Shown here piece by piece: positions 28,544 through 36,249 of a stretch of DNA of 64,000 nucleotides. How positions within the stretch are numbered: the first letter of the stretch is position 1; each line of letters starts with the position of its first letter. Source of the stretch: Bulleidia sp. zg-1006. GTDB taxonomy: Bacteria > Bacillota_I > Bacilli_A > Erysipelotrichales > Erysipelotrichaceae. Location of the stretch: the NCBI RefSeq assembly GCF_016812035.1, contig NZ_CP069178.1, positions 558,001 through 622,000 of the forward strand, in the 5' to 3' direction. Position numbers and translations under genes: made by a program. Below the pieces are notes generated by a model. The model was not told the origin of the DNA and ran no database searches. It was given only the letters and a program-made list of their open reading frames with translations.

Positions 28544-28776
28544 GTCGTAAAACGCAAGATATCAAAGAAGAATTTCGTATTAACTTAGAAGGCTGTAAGG
28601 ACTTTAGTGAAGAGAAACTCTTAGAAGAAATCAATAAGACAACCATTAAAGTGGAAAAGTGTGATTTTTATTCCACAAACTTAAAGCTTAAAATCTATGC
28701 CGGATTAAGTACGTTAAGCAATTGTGAACCAAGCACAAGAAAAAGAACGTATAAGAAAGTTCTAAGATTATTGTAA
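28540..28776 (+). CDS. Small charged protein of unknown function
   Basis: 78 residues, rich in Lys and Glu, with two Cys in the middle (at GCKDF and EKCDFY) and one near the end. No family is recognised. It overlaps thiI by four bases (ATGA) after a strong AAAGGAGG, so it is very likely a real, co-translated gene. The stop codon lies inside the loop of the terminator that ends the ezrA-nifZ-thiI transcript. A link to tRNA thiolation is only suggested by position. Confidence 0.65.
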   Translation: MSRKTQDIKEEFRINLEGCKDFSEEKLLEEINKTTIKVEKCDFYSTNLKLKIYAGLSTLSNCEPSTRKRTYKKVLRLL

Positions 28777-28792
28777 TCTTAGGCTTTTTTTT
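28761..28792 (+). terminator. Terminator of the ezrA-nifZ-thiI operon
   Basis: CTAAGATTA and TAATCTTAG pair around TTG and are followed by GC and eight Ts. It overlaps the last codons of the small gene. Confidence 0.85.
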
Positions 28793-28855
28793 GAGCATCT
28801 GACTGGTTGAATACTAAGAACAATGGTACATTTTGAAAGGAAAGAGGAAGTAAGT

Positions 28856-29764
28856 ATGAAGGATATGATTATAGTAGGAGCTGGGACAGCTGGTCTATCG
28901 GCCGCTATTTACGCTCAAAGAGCCGGTTTAAATGCCCTAGTGTTAGAAGGAAATACCTATGGCGGTCAAATCGTGAACACGCCTGATATTGAAAATTATC
29001 CCGGGATTGCTCATATCAGCGGCTTTGATTTTGCGACAGGTCTTTATCAACAGGCTTTGGATTTAGGCGCTAAGGTACAATATGAGAAAGTATTGGAAGT
29101 CATTGATGAAGGTGAAATTAAGGTTGTAAAAACAGCGAAGAATGAGTACAAAACAAAAGCGCTTATTTTAGCAACGGGCTTGGTGCGTCGTCATATTGGT
29201 ATTAAGAATGAAGATAAACTAACCGGAAAAGGAATTAGCTATTGTGCCACTTGCGATGGAGCTTTCTTCCGTAATAAAGTCGTAGCTGTCAATGGTGGTG
29301 GTAATGTGGCTTTGGAAGACGCTCAATACTTAGCGGATTTGTGTGAGAAGGTCTATTTAATCCATCGTCGTAATGAATTCCGTGCTGAACAGGCGGAAAT
29401 CAAGCGCATCATGGAAAAGAAGAATGTTGAATTTGTCTATAATTCTACTGTTACAAAGCTAAACGGTGAAGATTATTTACAATCCATTGAAGTAACGGAT
29501 AAGGAAGGTCATATTCGTCAATTGGATGTGTCGGCTTTATTTATTGCGATCGGTCAAATTCCTTTGAATGAAGTGTTTAAGAATGTGGTGGACTTAGATG
29601 CGGCCGGTTATATTCAAGCCGATGAGTTTGGTAATACCAACCATGCCGGTATCTTTGCGGCAGGGGATTGTCGTGTGAAAAGTCTTCGTCAATTAACGAC
29701 AGCCGCCAGTGATGGAGCGAATGCGGCAACCAGTGCTTATCATTATTTATTAAGCTTGAAATAA
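28856..29764 (+). CDS. trxB: Thioredoxin reductase
   Basis: 302 residues of a low-molecular-weight flavoprotein disulfide reductase. FAD binding is seen in IIVGAGTAGLSAAIYA (5-20), the redox pair is Cys130-Ala-Thr-Cys133, NADPH binding is at VAVNGGGNVALEDAQYLA, and the C-terminal FAD motif is GIFAAGDCR. AAAGGAAAGAGG precedes ATG 28856; the longer in-frame start at 28823 lacks a ribosome site. It would reduce thioredoxin for the peroxidase at 14807 and for ribonucleotide reductase. Confidence 0.94.
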   Translation: MKDMIIVGAGTAGLSAAIYAQRAGLNALVLEGNTYGGQIVNTPDIENYPGIAHISGFDFATGLYQQALDLGAKVQYEKVLEVIDEGEIKVVKTAKNEYKTKALILATGLVRRHIGIKNEDKLTGKGISYCATCDGAFFRNKVVAVNGGGNVALEDAQYLADLCEKVYLIHRRNEFRAEQAEIKRIMEKKNVEFVYNSTVTKLNGEDYLQSIEVTDKEGHIRQLDVSALFIAIGQIPLNEVFKNVVDLDAAGYIQADEFGNTNHAGIFAAGDCRVKSLRQLTTAASDGANAATSAYHYLLSLK

Positions 29765-29769
29765 TGTCG

Positions 29770-29797
29770 AAAGAACGCATGAAAGTGTGTTCTTTTT
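29770..29797 (+). terminator. trxB terminator
   Basis: AAAGAACGCA pairs with TGTGTTCTTT (one wobble) and is followed by Ts. Confidence 0.75.
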
Positions 29798-29830
29798 ACT
29801 TAAAGGGGGCTTTTGACTAGTGGGAATCGG

Positions 29831-29859
29831 TTGACTAGAAGCACTATTTTCTGTATTAT
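29831..29859 (+). promoter_or_regulatory. rplU operon promoter
   Basis: TTGACT (29831-29836) and TATTAT (29854-29859) are spaced by 17 bases. Confidence 0.85.
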
Positions 29860-29861
29860 GT

Positions 29862-29969
29862 TTACGTTATCGCCTCTACAGTAGTCGGTAACCGCACAGA
29901 AAAGGGTTATAACAAATGCGTAAGCTCCCTTAATGGCGCGTCTTAAGATAAGAAATGGAGGTATGTAAA
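29862..29969 (+). ncRNA. Ribosomal protein L21 leader
   Basis: A structured leader of about 105 bases lies between the promoter and rplU. It has the look of the L21 leader known in Bacillota: an early G/C segment (CGCCTCTACAGTAGTCGGTA), a middle hairpin around ACCGCACAGAAAAGGG, and a late AATGGCGCGTCTTAAGA before the ribosome site. Identification is from position and general features, not from a covariance search. Confidence 0.65.
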
Positions 29970-30281
29970 TTGTACGCAATTATCGAAACAGGCGGAAAGC
30001 AAATCAAGGCTGAAGTTGGTCAATCTATCTTTGTTGAAAAGTTAGCTGGTGAAGCCGGGGACAAGGTTGTCTTAGACAAGGTTGTTTTAGTTTCTGATGC
30101 TGATACAAAGATTGGTTCTCCTTATGTGAATGGTGCTAAGGTTTCTTGCACAATTGAAAAGCAAGGAAAAGAAAAGAAGGTCATTATCTTCAAGTACAAG
30201 GCTAAGAAAGGCTCAACTCGTCGTAAACAAGGTCACCGTCAACCTTATACAAAGTTATTAGTTGAATCCATTGAAGCCTAA
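29970..30281 (+). CDS. rplU: 50S ribosomal protein L21
   Basis: 103 residues from a TTG start: (M)[18 protein letters not shown], then the conserved C-terminal [26 protein letters not shown] at 29957-29961 is eight bases before the TTG at 29970 and itself lies inside the five codons of an upstream in-frame ATG (29955), so that ATG is rejected. The stop shares one base with prp. Order rplU-prp-rpmA is conserved in Bacillota. Confidence 0.95.
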   Translation: MYAIIETGGKQIKAEVGQSIFVEKLAGEAGDKVVLDKVVLVSDADTKIGSPYVNGAKVSCTIEKQGKEKKVIIFKYKAKKGSTRRKQGHRQPYTKLLVESIEA

Positions 30282-30595
30282 TGATTCAGATTCGGATTCA
30301 AGAAGTTGATGGTCATATCATCGGCTTACACTTCTCCGGTCATGCTTATAGTAATGAACCAGGAAAGGATCTTGTCTGTGCTGCCATTAGCAGCATCGCT
30401 TTTGGAATATTAAACGCTTTAGAAGAAATGAAACCTCAACAAAAGCTATCGCTTAGTAACAATGCAATTGATATTGAGATTTTAGATGCTGATATGGTGA
30501 CAGATACAATATTACGAACAGCTTATATTCAATGTGAGACAGTTCGTAATCAAAATCAAGGATTTATTCAAATTAAGAAGGAGAAAGTCAAATGA
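30281..30595 (+). CDS. prp: Ribosomal-processing cysteine protease Prp
   Basis: 104 residues of the Prp/YsxB family. The catalytic pair is visible in [28 protein letters not shown]: His (second of the SGHA motif) and Cys of VCAA. Prp removes the N-terminal extension of L27. It lies between rplU (one-base overlap) and rpmA (four-base overlap), and the downstream L27 does carry the extension, so the system is complete. Confidence 0.93.
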   Translation: MIQIRIQEVDGHIIGLHFSGHAYSNEPGKDLVCAAISSIAFGILNALEEMKPQQKLSLSNNAIDIEILDADMVTDTILRTAYIQCETVRNQNQGFIQIKKEKVK

Positions 30596-30885
30596 AACTT
30601 AAGTTTACATTAGATATTCAGTTCTTTGCTAGTAAGAAAGGGGTATCTTCCACAAAGAATGGTCGTGACTCAGCCGGTCGTCGTTTAGGTGCTAAGAAGG
30701 CTGATGGACAATTCGCTACAGCCGGTTCGATTATTTATCGTCAACGTGGTACAAAAATTTACCCGGGCAAGAATGTTATGCGTGGTGGGGATGATACTTT
30801 ATTCGCCACTTGCTCCGGTATTGTTAAATACGAACGTCTAGGTCGTGATAAAAAGCAAGTATCTGTGTATCCACAAGTTGCTTAA
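30592..30885 (+). CDS. rpmA: 50S ribosomal protein L27 with cleavable N-terminal extension
   Basis: 97 residues. The N-terminal [20 protein letters not shown] shows the extension typical of Bacillota with Leu-x-x-Gln-Phe-Phe before Ala-Ser-Lys-Lys-Gly; Prp is expected to cut after the second Phe, leaving the mature N-terminus that reaches the peptidyl-transferase centre. The body has [19 protein letters not shown] and [16 protein letters not shown] lies before the ATG within prp. Confidence 0.96.
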   Translation: MKLKFTLDIQFFASKKGVSSTKNGRDSAGRRLGAKKADGQFATAGSIIYRQRGTKIYPGKNVMRGGDDTLFATCSGIVKYERLGRDKKQVSVYPQVA

Positions 30886-30893
30886 TGAAACTA

Positions 30894-30919
30894 TGGCTCC
30901 TGAAAACAGGGGCTTTTTT
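30894..30919 (+). terminator. Terminator or attenuator after rpmA
   Basis: GGCTCCTG and CAGGGGC(T) pair with one wobble around AAAA and are followed by six to seven Ts. It lies just before the obgE ribosome site, so it may only partly stop transcription. Confidence 0.7.
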
Positions 30920-30936
30920 AAAGAAAGGAGGCTGGC

Positions 30937-32211
30937 ATGATTGATGTTGTAAAAATAGCTTTGAAAGCCGGTGATGGTGGTAAAGGTGCGGTTGCTTGGC
31001 GACATGAAAAGTATTATCCAAATGGTGGTCCATTTGGTGGTGATGGTGGTAAAGGGGGCGATATTTATTTCCAAGTTGACACCAATGAAACCACCTTAAC
31101 GAAGCTTCGCTTCACCAAGTCTATTAAGGCAGGCAATGGTATGCCTGGTTTAACGAAAAAGATGCATGGTAAAAGTGCCGATGATGTGATTGTATCAGTT
31201 CCTTTAGGAACGATGATTCGGAATGCGACCAGTCATGATTTGTTGGCTGATTTAACCGAACCGGGGGAAAAAGTTTTAATCGCAAAAGGTGGTCGTGGCG
31301 GTCTTGGTAATAGGCACTTTGCGACTTCGCGTAATGATGCTCCGGAATTTGCACAACCCGGTGAAATTGGTGAAAGCCTTACAATTGTGGCTGAGCTTCG
31401 TTTATTGGCAGACGCTGGTTTAATTGGTTATCCATCGGTTGGTAAGAGTACTTTCTTAAGCGTCGTCACCAATGCGCAACCAGATATTGCCGACTATCCA
31501 TTTACAACCATTGAACCAAATATCGGTGTTGTCTCCTTGCCGGATGGTCGCGGCTTTGTTCTGGCGGATATGCCGGGCTTAATTGAAGGCGCAAAAGACG
31601 GGAAAGGTTTAGGTCATGAATTCCTACGCCATATTCAACGCTGTCGAGTGTTAATTCATGTGGTGGATATGTCAGGTGAATTACGTAATCCAATTGATGA
31701 TTATCGTATTATTAACGAAGAATTATTCCAATACGATGAGGGATTGAAGAAACGTCCACAGCTTGTGATTGCGAATAAGATGGATGATGAATACGCTGGT
31801 CTTCATTTAGAAGAATTTAAAAAAGCTTATCCAGATTTAAAAGTGTATGAAGTATCCACCATTACCCATATGGGTTTAGAAGCGGTTTTATATGAAGTGA
31901 TGCACTTGATTGAAGAAAGTAAGTTAGAGGATGTGAAAGAAACACCAACGGCTGAGGGTGAAGTGGTTTATCGCTTTGAACCTAAGAAACCTGATTTTAC
32001 GATTGTGAATATGGGCAATGGTAAATTCCGTTTGGATTCAGCGAAAGTCGATCATTTATTGGATAGTGTTGACTTTGAAAAGCCGGAAGAGGTCTATCAA
32101 TTTGCGCTTACTTTGCAAAAAATGGGTGTGGATAAAGCTTTAAAAGAAGCTGGTGCGAAACAGGGTGATTCCGTCATTGTTGGAACCTACATTATGGAAT
32201 ATAGTGAATAG
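30937..32211 (+). CDS. obgE: GTPase ObgE/CgtA
   Basis: 424 residues in the three-domain Obg form: glycine-rich Obg fold (1-158, with KAGDGGKGAVAWRHEKYYPN), GTPase domain with G1 GYPSVGKST (164-172), G3 DMPGLIEG and G4 NKMD, and the C-terminal OCT domain (about 335-424). Obg binds the 50S subunit and couples ribosome assembly to ppGpp level. AAAGGAGG precedes the ATG. It follows rpmA, the usual order. Confidence 0.96.
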   Translation: MIDVVKIALKAGDGGKGAVAWRHEKYYPNGGPFGGDGGKGGDIYFQVDTNETTLTKLRFTKSIKAGNGMPGLTKKMHGKSADDVIVSVPLGTMIRNATSHDLLADLTEPGEKVLIAKGGRGGLGNRHFATSRNDAPEFAQPGEIGESLTIVAELRLLADAGLIGYPSVGKSTFLSVVTNAQPDIADYPFTTIEPNIGVVSLPDGRGFVLADMPGLIEGAKDGKGLGHEFLRHIQRCRVLIHVVDMSGELRNPIDDYRIINEELFQYDEGLKKRPQLVIANKMDDEYAGLHLEEFKKAYPDLKVYEVSTITHMGLEAVLYEVMHLIEESKLEDVKETPTAEGEVVYRFEPKKPDFTIVNMGNGKFRLDSAKVDHLLDSVDFEKPEEVYQFALTLQKMGVDKALKEAGAKQGDSVIVGTYIMEYSE

Positions 32212-32240
32212 CACGGAGATACAGTGCTATTTTCTTTTTG
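32207..32240 (+). terminator. obgE terminator
   Basis: AATAGCAC and GTGCTATT pair around nine bases and are followed by a T-rich run. The left arm includes the obgE stop codon. Confidence 0.75.
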
Positions 32241-32273
32241 TGGTATGATAGATACGAGCTTGTGAGGTGTGAC

Positions 32274-32852
32274 ATGATTGCTTTTATACAGGGTGTGATT
32301 ACGGAAATAGGTGATGATTATATTGTCATCAATCGTCAAGGGATAGGATGGTTAATCTATTATCCACATTGCTTAGAAGTTCATCAGGGGGAAGAAGTTC
32401 AGGTTTTTACATACATGTCTGTTTCGGAAAATGATATGCGTTTGTATGGCTTTTCGACAGCTGAAGAAAAATCATTATTTTTAAACTTAATATCGGTGAA
32501 GGGACTAGGACCAAAGACGGCGATGACTTTATTACAAAAGTCAGGCTATGATTTAATCACCGCCGCCATTTCAAAGGGTGATGTTGCGGCACTTAAGAAG
32601 CTACCCGGCATTGGCGCTAAGAGTGCTAGTCAGATTGTGCTTGATTTACAAGGAAAATTAATAGCAGTTGATACTGCTTCCACCAAAGCTATGAATTATC
32701 CATTAGAAATTCAAGAGGCTTTAGAAGCGTTAAAGAATTTTGGTTATAAAGGTGGAGATTTAAATTTGGTAGGGAATAAGATGTTAGAACAAGCATCCAT
32801 GACAACGGAAGAATACATTCGTTTTGGATTGAAGTTCTTTGCGTCGCATTAG
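32274..32852 (+). CDS. ruvA: Holliday junction DNA helicase subunit RuvA
   Basis: 192 residues: OB-fold domain I (MIAFIQGVITEIGDDYIVI...), domain II with two helix-hairpin-helix motifs (VKGLGPKTAM and LPGIGAKSASQIV), and a C-terminal domain III for RuvB contact. The tetramer binds four-way junctions. GAGGTG precedes ATG 32274; the in-frame start at 32238 is not supported. A TATGAT -10 lies near 32245. RuvB follows after 12 bases. Confidence 0.94.
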   Translation: MIAFIQGVITEIGDDYIVINRQGIGWLIYYPHCLEVHQGEEVQVFTYMSVSENDMRLYGFSTAEEKSLFLNLISVKGLGPKTAMTLLQKSGYDLITAAISKGDVAALKKLPGIGAKSASQIVLDLQGKLIAVDTASTKAMNYPLEIQEALEALKNFGYKGGDLNLVGNKMLEQASMTTEEYIRFGLKFFASH

Positions 32853-32864
32853 AAGGGGAAAAGG

Positions 32865-33878
32865 ATGGAAGATCGCTTAGTAACAGCAGAGCGTTTGGCT
32901 ATGGAGCAGGAAGAAGAAAGTCTTCGTCCAACCGGCCTTAATGATTACATTGGTCAAGATCGCTTAAAAGAAAATTTACGAATCTATATTCAAGCCGCCT
33001 TGGAAAGAGAAGAATCTTTAGATCATGTGCTTTTGTATGGTCCACCAGGTTTGGGTAAAACAACCTTGGCTCATATCTTAGCCAATGAAATGCATTCTAA
33101 AATTAAAGTGACTAGTGGTCCTAGTATTGCAAAGGCGGGTGATTTAGCTTCTATTCTATCGGTTTTAAAGCCGGGGGATGTCTTATTTATTGATGAAATA
33201 CATCGTTTACCAAAAGTGGTGGAAGAAGTCCTTTATCCCGCTATGGAAGATTTTGTATTGGATGTAACGATTGGTGGAGATAGTGGTTCAGCCCGCAGTT
33301 TACGCTTGGATTTACCACCGTTCACATTGGTTGGAGCAACCACACGGGCAGGAGATTTAAGTTCACCATTGCGGGATCGTTTTGGTATTACTTCTAAGCT
33401 GGAATATTACAGCCAAGACCAATTAGCTAAGATTGTGGCGCGTACAGCTAGAGTGTTGGATACCTCAATTGAAGATCAAGCGGTTATCGAAATCGCAAAA
33501 CGCTCACGGGGAACTCCTCGTATTGCAAATCGTCTTTTAAGAAGAATTCGTGATTTTGCTCAAGTCTTAAATCATGGCTATTTAAGTTATGAAGTCGCTA
33601 GGGATGCTTTACAACGCCTTCATGTGGATGATTTGGGCTTAGATGAAGTGGATATTCGTTATTTAAAGGGTATTATCGAACGTTTCCATGGTGGTCCTGT
33701 TGGCTTAGACGCCTTGGCTAATGCTATTAGTGAGGAAACCACCACTCTTGAAGATGTGTATGAACCTTATTTAATTCAAATTGGTTTTGTAAATCGAACT
33801 TCCAGAGGTCGTATGGTTACCGAAAAAGCTTATAAACATTTACATATTCGTCAACAAGGGAGCTTGTTTGATATATGA
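32865..33878 (+). CDS. ruvB: Holliday junction DNA helicase subunit RuvB
   Basis: 337-residue AAA+ motor for branch migration. Walker A is GPPGLGKT (59-66), Walker [10 protein letters not shown], sensor 1 VGATTRAG and arginine finger PLRDRFG; the C-terminal winged helix ends [24 protein letters not shown] precedes the ATG. It overlaps the next gene by four bases (ATGA). Confidence 0.96.
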   Translation: MEDRLVTAERLAMEQEEESLRPTGLNDYIGQDRLKENLRIYIQAALEREESLDHVLLYGPPGLGKTTLAHILANEMHSKIKVTSGPSIAKAGDLASILSVLKPGDVLFIDEIHRLPKVVEEVLYPAMEDFVLDVTIGGDSGSARSLRLDLPPFTLVGATTRAGDLSSPLRDRFGITSKLEYYSQDQLAKIVARTARVLDTSIEDQAVIEIAKRSRGTPRIANRLLRRIRDFAQVLNHGYLSYEVARDALQRLHVDDLGLDEVDIRYLKGIIERFHGGPVGLDALANAISEETTTLEDVYEPYLIQIGFVNRTSRGRMVTEKAYKHLHIRQQGSLFDI

Positions 33879-34141
33879 GTAAGAAAGAGGAAAAGTGGTA
33901 TTTGTTGTCGATGAAACTACGCTATTTATTTGCGAGTTTCTTTAGCTTTGTGCTTGCCTTCTCACTATTTGCATTATTGATTTGGTTTCTTGAATTGTTT
34001 ATTTCTTTTGGCCCATGGCTTAATCTTTTCTTAGCTATTTTTGGGTTAATATTAAGTGCTTATCTTTGTCCGAGAATTTTAAGAATTCCAATGATTAAAA
34101 ACTGGCTAAACTATGATTTAAACCAAAATGTACATTTGTAA
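33875..34141 (+). CDS. Small membrane protein downstream of ruvB, 3' end altered by insertion
   Basis: 88 residues with two hydrophobic segments (about 15-40 and 46-66). No family recognised. It is coupled to ruvB by ATGA overlap. Its last codons run into the IS end that borders the island: the current tail is Gln-Asn-Val-His-Leu. The 17-bp repeat at the far border of the island continues Asn-Gln-Arg-stop in this frame, so the ancestral protein probably had 85 residues. The change is only at the last few residues and may be harmless. Confidence 0.72.
   Translation: MSKKEEKWYLLSMKLRYLFASFFSFVLAFSLFALLIWFLELFISFGPWLNLFLAIFGLILSAYLCPRILRIPMIKNWLNYDLNQNVHL
34111..34127 (+). repeat. 17-bp direct repeat, left copy
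   Basis: CTATGATTTAAACCAAA occurs here, inside the end of the small membrane gene, and again at 38064-38080. The two copies bracket the island and identify the chromosomal target. Confidence 0.85.
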
Positions 34142-34195
34142 ATGATGTGATACCAAAAACAAAAATAAATATCCCATATATGTTAATCTATGATT
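34128..34195 (+). repeat. 68-bp direct repeat (IS end), left copy
   Basis: This stretch is repeated at 38004-38071 with three mismatches and no gaps. It begins ATGTACATTTGTAAATG and ends TTAATCTATGATT. It is the end of the IS remnant that follows. Confidence 0.9.
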
Positions 34196-34219
34196 GGAGG
34201 CTAGTTCCAATCATAGATT
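34185..34219. terminator. Stem-loop at the 3' end of the IS transposase
   Basis: AATCTATGATTGGA and TCCAATCATAGATT form a perfect 14-bp stem with a seven-base loop. It overlaps the transposase stop codon and may also end the ruvA-ruvB transcript. Its left arm lies in the 68-bp repeat. Confidence 0.7.
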
Positions 34220-34572
34220 TCGCTTTTCAATAGGACTAAGCCAATTTAAAGTCTGCATTGGAAGCCTATTAGATTTATACAAATATCTTTTTATTTGAAG
34301 TTTTAGATTATCGTAACTATAGAAAGATAAACATTTATAAAATCTTTCATTATCATTCCTTAAAATGAGTAAATTCAAATCCGTTATCTATTTGTATGAT
34401 TTCGGGCTGATATCCAAAATAATTGGTAGCCATACCTTTAAAATATCCAAGCTTTCTTAATACTCTAAATAAAGAACAGGGAATATCCATTTCTATAAGT
34501 TTTAGCGGCATGATATCTTGTATCTAAAGTATGTGGCAAATATCTTTGGGCTTTTGGTGTAATTGTATTCAT
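34211..34572 (-). pseudogene. Transposase pseudogene (deletion derivative)
   Basis: From an ATG at 34572 with GGAAGGA upstream the minus strand reads MNTITPKAQRYLPHTLDTRY, then HAAKTYRNGYSL, and stops early. After a frame change, RVLRKLGYFKGMATNYFGYQ and PEIIQIDNGFEFTHFKE follow, then after another gap NDNERFYKCLSFYSYDNL and a tail ending SPIEKRNL-stop. Order and wording match the N-terminus, the DNG-E part of the rve catalytic core and the C-terminus of a transposase of roughly 330 residues, with two or more internal deletions. It cannot be active. Confidence 0.78.
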
Positions 34573-34697
34573 AGAGAGTATCCTTCCTTCTTTTAAATTT
34601 TTGGTTAATTAAATTATATAGGATATCTCTCTGTTTTTCTTTTATTTGGTCTCACTTCCATTATAACGCTACATAGGTGATAATGTTCAATTCGTTA

Positions 34698-34725
34698 TTG
34701 AAATTCGGGAAATTTTTGTTATACT
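34698..34725 (+). promoter_or_regulatory. Promoter of the RiPP operon
   Basis: TTGAAA (34698-34703) and TATACT (34720-34725) are spaced by 16 bases. Transcription would begin near 34732, about 30 bases before the precursor ATG. It lies just inside the island, 25 bases from the IS remnant end. Confidence 0.78.
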
Positions 34726-34763
34726 TAAATTAGTAGTTCTTTAGGCAAGAAAGGAGGAAACAA

Positions 34764-34859
34764 ATGGTTGTTTTAAAAAAGGGCGAAGTTGTAAAAGTCC
34801 ACTGCTATTCTATATTTGTTTGTGGACCATGCTCGCATTTAGGTGGGTGCAGAGGATAA
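34764..34859 (+). CDS. Cys-rich RiPP precursor peptide
   Basis: 31 residues. A lysine-rich start, MVVLKKGEVVKVH, acts as a short leader, followed by the likely core CYSIFVCGPCSHLGGCRG. Cysteines are at 14, 20, 23 and 29, spaced C-x5-C-x2-C-x5-C. AAAGGAGG lies seven bases before the ATG, the strongest ribosome site in the island. A radical SAM/SPASM enzyme and an ABC exporter follow. This arrangement is that of sactipeptide or ranthipeptide loci, where the enzyme links Cys sulfur to backbone or side-chain carbons. I know no described peptide with this sequence, but cannot search. Confidence 0.78.
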   Translation: MVVLKKGEVVKVHCYSIFVCGPCSHLGGCRG

Positions 34860-34888
34860 CAAACAACCAGGGACTCCTGGTTGTTTGT
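34859..34888 (+). promoter_or_regulatory. Stem-loop between precursor and maturase genes
   Basis: ACAAACAACCAGG and CCTGGTTGTTTGT form a perfect 13-bp stem with loop GACT. It starts on the last base of the precursor stop codon and ends six bases before the maturase ribosome site. No T run follows, so it is more likely an mRNA-stability or processing element, or a weak attenuator, which would raise the ratio of peptide to enzyme. Confidence 0.8.
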
Positions 34889-34905
34889 ATATAGGGAGGA
34901 AATAT

Positions 34906-36249
34906 ATGAAATTTTCGAAATATCAAATAGCTACTAGAATTAATGATAAATATATACTATTTAATACCTATAATTCCGCAATAATTGAATTAAATAAACA
35001 GACATATGATAAATATCAACTAGCAAAGAAAACTAATGACTGCACTCTTTTTGATGAGCAAGAAATTGAAATTTTAACGAACGAAAATTTCATTGTAAGC
35101 GAAGATGAGGAAGTTACTAGAGAAAAAGAAATTGCAGATACATATTTTAAGTCAAAGATAAGTAATGGAGCTAGTGTAAAAATTGATATAGGCATTACTA
35201 ATAAATGTAATTTTCATTGTAGCTACTGCTTTGAAAATGGAAACCGAGATACCTATCAAAACACGATGGATGAAGTTAAATTTGAAAAATTATTTTTACA
35301 GTTAAAAGAATATGTAAATAATTGTTTAGATAACGAAATTAAAAATGTGGAAATAGTGTGGTATGGTGGTGAACCATCTCTGGAACTTGAAAGGATTATA
35401 GAAATAAATAAATACTTTTCAAATTATAGCAAAACAAGAGGATTTACCTATTCAAATATAATTATCACTAATGGTTTCTCCATATCTAAAAAATTTTTAA
35501 GTCAATTAAAAGAACAAAATATACAATATATCCAAATAACATTAGATGGTTTAAGAGATTATCACAATGCTAGAAGAAATATCGATAATAAAACTGATTC
35601 ATTTTCAATAATTTTAGAAAATATAAAAAAGTTAATAGAATTTCAAACGGAAGTTGTTATCAGAATTAATATTGATAAAAATAATTCATCAAATATTTTA
35701 AAATTAATTAATTTCTTATATAAATATTTTAATCATGACTATATAGGAAAATATTTATTTATAGCATTAGGAAGAGTTTTTGGATCAATTAGTAGTTACA
35801 CACATGAAGAATATGCTGATATATATTCCAATATTTTTAAAAAAGCAAATAAATTAGGATTTATTAAAGAATTTATAGACTGTGGAGTTGTAACTGCTTT
35901 TTGTACTGCAGAAACCGATAATTTAAACGTTACAATAGATTATGATGGAAATATATATAAATGTTGGAATGATATCTTTAATAAGAATAATATGATTGGG
36001 AATATCTATACTAGAGATAGATTAGAAAGTCCAATAAAAAAAATTTATATGGATGATTTATCCCTAGAAAATGTTAATAATGGAAATTGCCTAAAATGTA
36101 AAATGATTAAATTTTGTGGAGGACTATGTCCATATACAAGATTGTTAATTAAAAAAGGGATTGAAGATAATATTTATACGAATAATGTATGTGAAAAAAT
36201 TGCAAGAAAGCACCTAATTGCTAATCTAAAAGGATATTTATCAAGATGA
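34906..36249 (+). CDS. Radical SAM/SPASM peptide maturase
   Basis: 447 residues. The N-terminal 85 residues (YILFNTYNSAIIELN) form the small recognition-type domain common in Clostridia-type peptide maturases. The SAM cluster motif is Cys101-x3-Cys105-x2-Cys108 (CNFHCSYC), with GGEP at 154-157 and QITLDG near 210. The SPASM region has Cys 326, 333, 353, 395, 398, 404, 408 and 429, enough for two auxiliary 4Fe-4S clusters. Start at ATG 34906 is set by AGGGAGGA; a GTG at 34843 in frame would run inside the precursor gene. It overlaps the exporter by ATGA. Codon use (AGA, ATA) is unlike the surrounding core genes. Confidence 0.9.
   Translation: MKFSKYQIATRINDKYILFNTYNSAIIELNKQTYDKYQLAKKTNDCTLFDEQEIEILTNENFIVSEDEEVTREKEIADTYFKSKISNGASVKIDIGITNKCNFHCSYCFENGNRDTYQNTMDEVKFEKLFLQLKEYVNNCLDNEIKNVEIVWYGGEPSLELERIIEINKYFSNYSKTRGFTYSNIIITNGFSISKKFLSQLKEQNIQYIQITLDGLRDYHNARRNIDNKTDSFSIILENIKKLIEFQTEVVIRINIDKNNSSNILKLINFLYKYFNHDYIGKYLFIALGRVFGSISSYTHEEYADIYSNIFKKANKLGFIKEFIDCGVVTAFCTAETDNLNVTIDYDGNIYKCWNDIFNKNNMIGNIYTRDRLESPIKKIYMDDLSLENVNNGNCLKCKMIKFCGGLCPYTRLLIKKGIEDNIYTNNVCEKIARKHLIANLKGYLSR

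Larger units (their letters stand above)
34129..34673 (-). mobile_element. Internally deleted insertion sequence remnant
   Basis: The stretch starts TGTACATTTGTAAATGATGT and ends in the reverse complement of TGTAGCGTTATAATGGAAGT. Read inward, both ends share TGTA, a TAATG/AAATG block, GTGA-ACCAAA and ATATCC-ATATA, that is, imperfect terminal inverted repeats of TGT...ACA type. Between them lies a minus-strand transposase relic. The full element would be over 1 kb; only 545 bases remain. Family placement (rve-type DDE transposase, IS3/IS481-like) is from memory of similar proteins. No clear target duplication is seen directly at its ends. Confidence 0.72.

Noticed and set aside
34843-34905. 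In-frame GTG start that would extend the maturase by 21 residues
   Set aside because: It lies inside the precursor gene and the 13-bp stem, while AGGGAGGA precedes the ATG at 34906 and the protein family starts there.
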